The position numbers and the translations under genes were made by a program. From Mesorhizobium sp. SARCC-RB16n (GTDB taxonomy: Bacteria; Pseudomonadota; Alphaproteobacteria; Rhizobiales; Rhizobiaceae), in the NCBI RefSeq assembly GCF_008520305.1, contig NZ_ML703297.1, forward strand, positions 30,129 through 94,128: a stretch of DNA of 64,000 bases, given 5' to 3'. Below the pieces are notes generated by a model, which worked only from the letters and a program-made list of their open reading frames with translations, was not told the DNA's origin and made no database searches. Below, one piece after another: positions 58,401 through 64,000 of this stretch (positions are counted from its first letter, which is position 1; each line of letters opens with the position of its first letter).

Positions 58401-60235
58401 TCGGTAATTTTGGTAACAAGCAGGGGGGACCCCGACACGCCATACGTGAATGTGGTTGTGCGACCGGTCGCGTCAGTCAGGGACACAAGCCGCTGTTGGC
58501 TGTCGTAGTTCAGCGTAACTGCATTGCCCTGGGGATCGACCACCTGGCTCAGGAAAATCCTTCGCGGAAAGCTGACGGCGCCGTCGGCCTGCGCGTAAAT
58601 TTCGACGCTGCCGTCACGGAGCAAATGGCGATAGGCAATCGGCGAGCCGGAGGCACGCACCAGGATCGATCCGTCAGTATCCTCGGCGGCGAAGGTGCCA
58701 GTGCTGGCGTTGTAGTTAAGGTAGTAGAATGCGCCGCCGCCTGACATATATCGAGAGACGTTCGCGCCGGGATTGGTTGGATCATCCGTGACATAGCTCA
58801 GCCAGCTGATCGTCCATTTCGGACTGACGTTGAAGAAGCTGAAAACGGCGGGTTGGCTATCTTCTCGCTGATTGTAGCTGATCCCGACCTTCGCGGACGG
58901 CCCAATCGGGGGTGAATAGCCAACGGGGGTGTCTGACAGTGAGACGCTGACGCTCGATTCCTTAATGTTGTAGCTGCAAAGAGGGCACAACCATCTACTT
59001 ATCATTTTACTGATCGTTGGCGGCCCATCAGGACCGTCAGGCCCATTTGGCCCGTTGTGTCCGCCAGGCCCACCACGCGGCCCTCCGCCAGGCCCACCAC
59101 CCATCCCTCCGCCAAGCCCACCACCCATCCCACCGCCGGCCCCTCCGTCGCCAGGCCCCCCGCCGCCGCCATTGGCATTTTTATCCCCAGCATCGCCAGG
59201 CCGGCTATTGAACGTCTCGCCTTTTCCCCAAACGGTCGCCGCCTCGGCCATCTCGACCGCGCGCCATCTTTGATCGAGAGGAACATCGGACGGGACAAGG
59301 AAATAGCCACTGGCCTCGGCGTCGAGCGCGGCCTCGGTCACCCAGAGATCGGGGGTCGGGAAAACGGTGTCCTTGATGTGGAACCGTCCATTGGCTTCCC
59401 CAACGATCGCTGCGAAATGCCCAACCTTCCAGTGCACGACAGACGGCATCGGCACCGGCTGTCCCGGCTGCCGCATGACCAGTCGATAGGAGAGGCCAGC
59501 CTTTTCGGCGAGTTGGCCGACCTCGGCAAGGCTGGTGCCCTTGTCTCCAGCCTTGTACCACTGGAGAAAATCCACCTTCTCGAAACTGGCATTGCGGGCC
59601 AACATCAGCTGTTTCAGAGCCAAAGGCCCGCAAATGAACAGATGCCGCGTCGCCAGTTTCGCTGGCGCGATCTGCTCGCTGGCGGTCTGAATTGCCTCGG
59701 TGACGGAACCCGTTATTGGTCGTTTTCCGATGTCCTTGAGGAGTGCCGTGAGCTGTTCGGTGCGTCCGAGGTTAGCGTCAAGTTGCGCAAGTTCCCCCAC
59801 CGCTCGGTCAACCAGCGCTCTGGCCTGCGGGGCGGTAGCGTCCTTGCCGTCGACCCAGGCCTTTTGCCAGACGTCGATTGCCCGAGAGAAATAGCCATCA
59901 TGCAGGTAGGAAAGGCCGAGATTGGTATTGAGGGCCGGAGCCCAGCCGGAGTGCGGATATTCCTCCAGGAATTTGGTCAAACTGGTTACATCGCCGGGAA
60001 TGGGGCGCTGATTGTATATCGCCAACGCGTCCAGGAGAGCTTGGTCTTCTTCCGCGGACGTGGCAGCTGTCGGGATAAGTGGCTCGGCAAAATGCCCCGC
60101 ACGAATTGCACTGGCGATCGCCTCGGAATTGCTTCCGGCCGCCTGTACGCCTCCCGACGCACACACCAGCGATAGAGAAAGGATGGTGGACCTGATCGCC
60201 ACTCCTGCCAATGCCGACCACGTTGCTGCTTTCAT
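55415..60235 (-). CDS. Secreted RHS/YD-repeat protein with a C39-peptidase-like domain
   Basis: A protein of about 1606 residues. The start at 60235 gives a signal peptide (WSALAGVAIRSTILSLSLV, cut near VQAAG). A helical TPR-like part follows, then near residues 195-330 a C39-like cysteine-protease fold with Cys in LFICGPLALKQL, His in VHWKVGHFAAIVGE and Asp in FHIKDTVFPTPD. A glycine/proline-rich linker (residues about 345-400) leads to dozens of YD repeats and the RHS core WFRAYNPIIGRWLSRDPL with NLYVYAGNGPPNGTDSTGL. The last 125 residues are a glycine-rich, variable tip that may be a toxin. The longer frame from 60280 lacks a signal peptide. Confidence 0.9.
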   Translation of the reverse strand: MKAATWSALAGVAIRSTILSLSLVCASGGVQAAGSNSEAIASAIRAGHFAEPLIPTAATSAEEDQALLDALAIYNQRPIPGDVTSLTKFLEEYPHSGWAPALNTNLGLSYLHDGYFSRAIDVWQKAWVDGKDATAPQARALVDRAVGELAQLDANLGRTEQLTALLKDIGKRPITGSVTEAIQTASEQIAPAKLATRHLFICGPLALKQLMLARNASFEKVDFLQWYKAGDKGTSLAEVGQLAEKAGLSYRLVMRQPGQPVPMPSVVHWKVGHFAAIVGEANGRFHIKDTVFPTPDLWVTEAALDAEASGYFLVPSDVPLDQRWRAVEMAEAATVWGKGETFNSRPGDAGDKNANGGGGGPGDGGAGGGMGGGLGGGMGGGPGGGPRGGPGGHNGPNGPDGPDGPPTISKMISRWLCPLCSYNIKESSVSVSLSDTPVGYSPPIGPSAKVGISYNQREDSQPAVFSFFNVSPKWTISWLSYVTDDPTNPGANVSRYMSGGGAFYYLNYNASTGTFAAEDTDGSILVRASGSPIAYRHLLRDGSVEIYAQADGAVSFPRRIFLSQVVDPQGNAVTLNYDSQQRLVSLTDATGRTTTFTYGVSGSPLLVTKITDPFGRSATLTYDGSGRLNSITDIIGLTSSFTYDANSLVNSMMTPYGTTSFAYTAPGTTTPPRFVEVTDPLGYHEREEWLEPAPVPTSDPGATVPQGMPTNPTNFYLEYRDSFHWDKDAYVAAGCTPTGGCDYSKARIRHFVHMPNSDIKGTAIESVKYPLENRVWYEYPGQSSSIFGGTYDEPIAVGRVLDDGTTQLTKFSYDASGFFNLTQAVDPTGRTTSYTYANQIDLAGVSQTTQNGFQTTIAQYGYNGHHRPLFYIDAAGETTSFTYNGAGQLTSSTDPKGEKTSYHYDSLANLTSVTNANNATALTYTYDSFDRVRTLTDSEGWTVTYDYDAADRVTKITYPDGTADFYTYNKLDLASFKDRENRVWGYTYDANRRRTKTIDPLGNQTLFGYDGRDQLTSLTDPKTNVTIWAYDVRGRLASKQYADSSTVAYTYENTTSRLKSVLDALGQTKQFSYAQDNRPTAISYLNAIRPTPNVSFTYDTFFPRIASMTDGNGPTQYSYVAPFSQGALQLQQEGSPTPSSSIVYSYDESGRPTSRTVAGSGPETFGYDAVGRMNAHTSDLGSFTLSYLGETEQVTSRQLASSTLSTSWTYLPNSGDRRLAQINNVGLSASQFSTYQYITTPENLITAIAENSDSSAVYPSVSTQTASYNNLNQLTNLSGQALSYDANGNLLSDGQRNYSWDAENRLVGISYPGRPDNFTAFAYDGLNRRTRITTGGGATVATSYIWCGAFPCQAKNGDNSTAREYFAEGEFVPGTPGQSYYYGTDQIGSVRRVFSSPVSAPAYNYDPYGVPLQATAPLTDFGYAGTFNNVESGLYLTWFRAYNPIIGRWLSRDPLRETGIGTNLYVYAGNGPPNGTDSTGLCTLQIGIAGNWIPTVAGSPSGVGVAIDSQGHIGFYTYGGGGVQIGANVEGGLSIQFSNAQTIGDLRGWFGNIAGHGGVGLGGSMDYFTGDSPHGPVTGGGATVGAAAGASFTGAMTYTSVYDPFE

Positions 60236-60354
60236 ATCCCGTCTCCCGGAATTGCGGCCTTGGGCGGGTCGGCTCGGCACATTGGGTAGCTGCCGACGCG
60301 CTCGAATCTAGTACTGTGGCGCTTGCGTGCCCCACGACTGACGCCTCGGAATGG

Positions 60355-60621
60355 TCAAGGTGTCCACCTGAAACACCCCCAAACGCCCGATCCCCAGGGA
60401 GCAGCACCGAATGAGTTGGTTTGCGCGGTCCGGTTGCCATTTGCGTCGTAGCTATACGCAATGCAGACGCCATTGTCGTAGAGGACCGAGGTAAGGCGCC
60501 CAAAGCCATCGTAACCATAGCTGGCTGAGCTATTAGCAACGGTCGGAGCCAGGATTATGGCTGTTACAGCCAACATTGACACAACCAAGGCCTTTTCACG
60601 CAAATGTTTCCAGATAGACAT
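60355..60621 (-). CDS. Short secreted YD-repeat protein
   Basis: An 88-residue protein with a signal peptide (EKALVVSMLAVTAIILAPTV, cut near ANSSA) and just one or two YD repeats (YGYDGFGRLTSVLYDNG, YSYDANGNRTAQTNS). It precedes the giant RHS gene by 120 bases on the same strand. It may be a truncated RHS N-terminal cassette or a small partner protein; the tail after AAPWGSG is unlike RHS proteins. Confidence 0.65.
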   Translation of the reverse strand: MSIWKHLREKALVVSMLAVTAIILAPTVANSSASYGYDGFGRLTSVLYDNGVCIAYSYDANGNRTAQTNSFGAAPWGSGVWGCFRWTP

Positions 60622-60818
60622 CGCCTGCTCTTTCAACCCGACGAACGTGCCTTGGAAGCGGCGATGTTATCTACGTGCCACACCGGGAGATCGCCGCCCG
60701 AGGAGACGCTCGAACGCGTGGCCGTCCGCGCTCGGATAGCGTGGCCAACCCTCATTCGTGCTGTGAACAACTTGCATGGCCTGATTGCGCAGGCTGTGGC
60801 TTCGCGCACAGTTTGCAC

Positions 60819-61211
60819 ATGGCGGCAGACGTTGGCCTCGATGCTCTCTTGTTCGAAATGGCGGCCGCAAGCGTTCGGCTGCTGCCCCTGAGCTTTGGTG
60901 ATAAGGCAGCCAGGATAGCCCGCCAGACTTCGGGGCGACTTCTTTTTGAGGTCCGGGTCGATGGTGATCCTCAATTTCAGCGAATTGCAGCCGTCCGCTA
61001 TGTGACCGGCACAACCGGAATCCTCGCCTTGAGCAAGGACGGGCTGGCGGTCGTGTCCTTCACGGCCAATGGCGAACTCGCCAGCTTTATCGATCCATTG
61101 GAAAGCTGGGACAGTCTGCCGCTGCGCGAACAGGCGCGCAGCGACGTCGAGGGACATATTAACCTGCTCCTCGCCGCCCTTCGAAGCGCGGGCTGCATGC
61201 CATACCGCTAG
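60819..61211 (+). CDS. Uncharacterised small protein
   Basis: A protein of about 130 residues (start at 60819 uncertain, with no clear ribosome binding site) that reads as a compact domain: RLLPLSFGDKAARIARQTSG, QRIAAVRYVTGTTGILALSK and SWDSLPLREQARSDVEGHIN. No family recognised. It is divergent from the RHS operon. Confidence 0.5.
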   Translation: MAADVGLDALLFEMAAASVRLLPLSFGDKAARIARQTSGRLLFEVRVDGDPQFQRIAAVRYVTGTTGILALSKDGLAVVSFTANGELASFIDPLESWDSLPLREQARSDVEGHINLLLAALRSAGCMPYR

Positions 61212-61290
61212 ACATTGAATTAAAGGCCGTTGTGGATATTTCCGTTTCGTTTTGTCGGCGCATGTCACGGCTCCCTCGGGGGGCGCCACG

Positions 61291-61485
61291 ATGGAGGCAT
61301 CATTGACGTCAGATTTCGCGGCTGCCTGGTTGCATCTTGATCGAGCCTATCACTATCTCGGGGGTGACGATGACACGAGCCGCAAATCCCGTGCAGCTTT
61401 GGATCTGTTGATCGAGGCCGTTGCTACGGCACAATATTCGCGCCCACGTGGCAAGGTGGTGCAGTTCCCCCGCCGAGGCCATTAG
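61291..61485 (+). CDS. Uncharacterised small protein
   Basis: A 64-residue protein with GGGGGG-like purine sequence before its ATG. AAAWLHLDRAYHYLGGDDDT looks helical and RKSRAALDLLIEAVATAQYS continues it. Size and position behind the previous small gene suggest an operon of two hypothetical genes. Confidence 0.45.
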   Translation: MEASLTSDFAAAWLHLDRAYHYLGGDDDTSRKSRAALDLLIEAVATAQYSRPRGKVVQFPRRGH

Positions 61486-61800
61486 TTTAACTACTTCTTC
61501 CCCACGTTGTCCCGTATCACCGGCTACGCAGGAGGCCTGGTTTCCCTGAACTAACCCCTGACAACGCCAGCGACGCCAGACTGGAATGCCATCTATTCGC
61601 TCTATCGCGGTCCGACAGCCGGTCGGAACATGGTGAGGCCCCGACCTATGCATAGCCCTGCGGACAGGGCTCTCAATCGAGCCTGTGGCCTCCCGTCAAA
61701 AACGATCTGGATCCCATGCGGCCATCTGGGGCTTTCCCGTGTTGGACATTTCGGAATGTCCGCATTCGCGGCAATCTAAAAGGACGGTGACCAAAGCCGT
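61486..61800 (+). other. Non-coding stretch at the edge of the IS256 remnant
   Basis: About 315 bases without a supported gene. GACATTTCGGAATGTC around 61746-61761 is a perfect short palindrome, and the sequence after VVG of the IS256 fragment already diverges here, so the end of IS256 was lost. Confidence 0.4.
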
Positions 61801-61865
61801 CAGCTACTGCCAACAACCTCGGTGCGCCGCTTGATCTCGCCGTTGAGGCGCTCGATCGGGTTGGT
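61801..61865 (-). pseudogene. IS256-family transposase fragment, C-terminal side of the IS110 insertion
   Basis: The minus strand reads TNPIERLNGEIKRRTEVVG, the highly conserved end of the IS256-type DDE domain, then stops at once (SS and TGA). It continues the fragment at 63457-63668, which ends in EHRTKLHST. The IS110 element lies exactly between. Confidence 0.8.
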
Positions 61866-62113
61866 AACCGGTATAAGATTCTTGGTGCCGAAGTCCGGCT
61901 GCGGGTTCTTTTGCCGTGGCGTATGGTGCGACCATCCGGGACAGAGGCACCGGGAGCACGAAGGTGCGGGCAGGCCGATGCACACGATGAGCTGCGAGCT
62001 CGTGTTAGTAGCTGGCCGCCTCTGCGACTCGCCCGGTTGCGCCGAGAGCGCGAATCCGTAGTTGTCGTGTCGCCCGCCGCTCCCGTCATCGAACACTCTG
62101 ACAGGAGGCGCGC
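61866..62113 (+). ncRNA. Probable bridge-RNA region of IS110
   Basis: IS110-group elements encode a structured bridge RNA in the long non-coding left end that pairs with donor and target DNA. Here the left end is 248 bases and free of a coding sequence, the right end only about 100, which fits the IS110 rather than the IS1111 layout. The RNA's exact ends and loops cannot be derived by eye. Confidence 0.45.
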
Positions 62114-63352
62114 ATGCGACGCGTGATTGGAATGGACATCCACCGCACCTTCGGTGAGGTGGTTTACTGGGAACAAGGCAAGCTTCGCCATGGCGGCCGG
62201 GTCGACATGACCCGGACGGCGCTGGAAGGCTTCGGCAAGAGACTTTTGGCAACGGACGAGGTAGTGATCGAGGCGACCGGCAACTGCATGGCGGTGTCAC
62301 GGCTGCTGTCACCTTTCGTGAAGCGGGTGGTGATCGCCAATCCGTTGCAGGTAAAGGCGATTGCTCATGCTCACGTGAAGACCGACAAGGTCGATGCGGG
62401 CACCTTGGCCAGCCTCTATGCGGCTGGCTATCTGCCAGAGATCTGGACACCAGATGCCGCCACCGAGCGGATGCGCAGACTGGTTGCCCGGCGCTACCAG
62501 GTCGTGCGGCATCGCACCCGGATCAAGAACGAGGTGCATGCAATCCTGCACGCTTATCTGATCCCGAAGTGCCCGCATGCCGATCTGTTCAACGGTCGCG
62601 GCCGCGCCTGGCTAATGCGCCAGACGGTGCCCGACGATGAACGTGGTGCGATCGAGCGGCATGTGCGCGAACTCGATCGGCTTGCCGAGGACCTGGCAAT
62701 CCTCGACCGGGAGATTGCCGAGAGCACACTGGATGATCCCGCGATCAGGCGACTTCTGACCATCACAGGTGTCAATCTGACGGTGGCGGCCGGTTTGATG
62801 GCGGCGATCGGCGAGATCATCCGGTTCAAATCCCAGCAGAAGCTGGTCAGCTACTTCGGTCTCAACCCCCGTGTGCGTCAGTCTGGCCTCGGCGCTGCCC
62901 ATCATGGACGCATCAGCAAGGTCGGGCGCAGCCATGCTCGGGCCATGCTTGTCGAGGCGGCCTCGGCGGCGGCGAAGGCCCCCGGACCACTGCATGCCTT
63001 CTTTGTTCGGGTCCGTGCACGGCGCGGTCACCAAGTGGCCGCAGTCGCGGTTGCAAGGAAGCTGACGGTGCTCGTCTGGCATATGCTGACGAAGGAGAAG
63101 GACTACCTGTGGGCGCGGCCCAGCCTGGTGGCTCACAAGGTGCGAGGCATGGAACTGCAAGCCGGAAAGCCACAGAGGAAGGGTAACGCGCGCGGTCCTA
63201 CTTATGCCTATCATGTCAAAGAACTACGCAATCAGGAGATGAACATCGCCAGGAAGGCCCAAGCGAGCTACGAGCACTTTGTTGGAACCTGGCGCCCGCG
63301 CCCGCCCAAGGAAAGGGCGCGCGGGCGCCTCAATCCGGCAAGGCTTGAATAG
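62114..63352 (+). CDS. IS110-family transposase (DEDD recombinase)
   Basis: A 412-residue transposase. The N-terminal RuvC-like DEDD domain has VIGMDIHRTFGEVVYW (Asp), VVIEATGNCMAVSRLL (Glu) and VKTDKVDAGTLASLY (Asp). The C-terminal Tnp_20 domain has LLTITGVNLTVAAGLMAAIG, LVSYFGLNPRVRQSG and GRISKVGRSHARAMLVEAAS (catalytic Ser region). It looks full length and intact. Confidence 0.93.
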   Translation: MRRVIGMDIHRTFGEVVYWEQGKLRHGGRVDMTRTALEGFGKRLLATDEVVIEATGNCMAVSRLLSPFVKRVVIANPLQVKAIAHAHVKTDKVDAGTLASLYAAGYLPEIWTPDAATERMRRLVARRYQVVRHRTRIKNEVHAILHAYLIPKCPHADLFNGRGRAWLMRQTVPDDERGAIERHVRELDRLAEDLAILDREIAESTLDDPAIRRLLTITGVNLTVAAGLMAAIGEIIRFKSQQKLVSYFGLNPRVRQSGLGAAHHGRISKVGRSHARAMLVEAASAAAKAPGPLHAFFVRVRARRGHQVAAVAVARKLTVLVWHMLTKEKDYLWARPSLVAHKVRGMELQAGKPQRKGNARGPTYAYHVKELRNQEMNIARKAQASYEHFVGTWRPRPPKERARGRLNPARLE

Positions 63353-63456
63353 GCTGCCCGGCGGCGCTTCCAGCCGATGCACCGCGCTTCGCCACGAGGT
63401 CGCCCGCGCACAGGAAGAATACCACGATCCGAATAGGGCTTGTCGATCTCATCCGT

Positions 63457-63668
63457 GCTGTGCAGCTTGGTGCGATGCTCCTTCAGGAAGTCATGTAGGC
63501 CAGCACATCCGGCTCGGCCTCGCATGATGGCGGCGAGCTTCGAGACCTTTGGACGGATCTGGTCGGCGACGGCGCGCGCCATTGAGTGCTTGCGGCTTCT
63601 ACGATACGAAACCTGGCTTCCCGAGGAGCGTGGCTTTGCTCGGGCCGGCATAGCCGCATTCGGACCAC
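63457..63668 (-). pseudogene. IS256-family transposase fragment, N-terminal side of the IS110 insertion
   Basis: The minus strand carries EAASTQWRA and EAEPDVLAYMTS in one frame and ARAVADQIRPKVSKLAAIM then FLKEHRTKLHST in another, so the fragment has at least two frameshifts besides the IS110 insertion. The family match is through AVADQIRPKVPKLAxxM and KEHRxKLHSTNPIERLN. Confidence 0.78.
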
Positions 63669-64000
63669 AAGTGATGTCGCTCTGGCCGAATCGTCTCGGC
63701 CATGGACGGCTGCGAAATGCAGGCCGCCGGCATCAGGGTGACGCTACGTTCCGCCACATTTCACTTCACTTCCAACAGGCCTCCATGGCCGTGACAGCGC
63801 GGGTTGAAGGAGCTAGTTTCAAACCTAGCTTCGATACCTCCACGCTCCCGCCGATGAGAGGACGGGACCGACATTCCCGAATCCATCGAGCAGTCCTGGC
63901 GCGCGCTCAGGCTCAACGGCCGGTGCCCTGCAATGCCTCATCACACCGGTCGCCCCGCCATTCAATCGCAACAGAGCCTTCACATGAATTCGCGGAACCT
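63669..64000 (-). other. Decayed stretch at the window edge
   Basis: No supported gene in the last 330 bases. It probably contains more IS256 debris, but the wording is too degraded to assign. Confidence 0.35.

Larger units (their letters stand above)
61866..63454 (+). mobile_element. IS110-family insertion sequence
   Basis: Edges are fixed by the interrupted IS256 gene: the codons HST|NP of the target are split, with the dinucleotide GT at both junctions (61864-61865 and 63455-63456) and no longer target duplication, as expected for the family. The element is about 1.59 kb with 248 bases before and about 100 after the transposase gene. Confidence 0.82.

Noticed and set aside
59057-60175. 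A 372-codon plus-strand open frame opposite the RHS N-terminus
   Set aside because: Its proline/threonine-rich start is the antisense of the glycine-rich linker; the real gene is on the other strand with a signal peptide and C39-like domain.

Overview
The window reads as an accessory (symbiosis-island-type) segment of an alphaproteobacterium of the order Hyphomicrobiales, most likely a Mesorhizobium. The evidence is the moderately high GC, the rhizobial protein style, several sequence matches to NifA upstream activator sites paired with sigma-54 promoters, thiamine and biotin genes of rhizobial type, and a dense scatter of insertion sequences and decayed genes. The species call is inference; no rRNA, tRNA, nod or nif structural gene was seen.

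Layout. 1-3.4 kb: the 3' part of a polytopic membrane protein, an alpha/beta hydrolase, a decayed pRiA4b ORF-3-like gene and a cold-shock-domain protein with a suspected frameshift. 3.5-18.9 kb: an amino-acid catabolic and uptake region. A tandem glycine riboswitch precedes a DadA-like FAD oxidase, followed by a GlcG-like protein, an M24 peptidase, glycine C-acetyltransferase (kbl), a class IV aminotransferase, an Lrp/AsnC regulator, an M20 amidohydrolase, a D-2-hydroxyacid dehydrogenase, an Asp/Glu-racemase-like protein and a complete peptide-type ABC importer. 18.9-22.4 kb: a degenerate IS66 element inserted into an ISKra4-like transposase remnant.

22.4-34 kb: a block that looks controlled by NifA and sigma-54. 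TGT-N10-ACA sites plus -24/-12 elements lie ahead of a CmcI-like methyltransferase, an LLM flavin monooxygenase and a GNAT acetyltransferase; a -24/-12 element alone precedes an Ldh-family dehydrogenase. The same block holds two Rieske proteins, a ferredoxin reductase, two amidohydrolases and a MocR-like regulator that lacks the PLP lysine. 34.0-39.7 kb: an Lrp regulator and a three-gene operon (GHMP kinase, cysteine-synthase-like PLP enzyme, ATP-grasp/argininosuccinate-lyase fusion) that looks like a small biosynthetic pathway for an unknown amino-acid-derived product. This is the best candidate here for an undescribed system.

40-44.8 kb: a graveyard of fragments (DUF1403, tyrosine recombinase, histidine kinase, Fis-type HTH), a metallophosphoesterase with one in-frame stop, and a diguanylate cyclase. 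44.9-51.6 kb: thiCOSGED under a TPP riboswitch, then decayed bioZ and a bioA fragment. 52-64 kb: an IS1634-family element, a Dyp-peroxidase remnant, a 1.6-kb-residue-scale secreted RHS protein with a C39-like domain and a possible two-TM immunity partner, and an IS110 element inserted inside an IS256 transposase gene.
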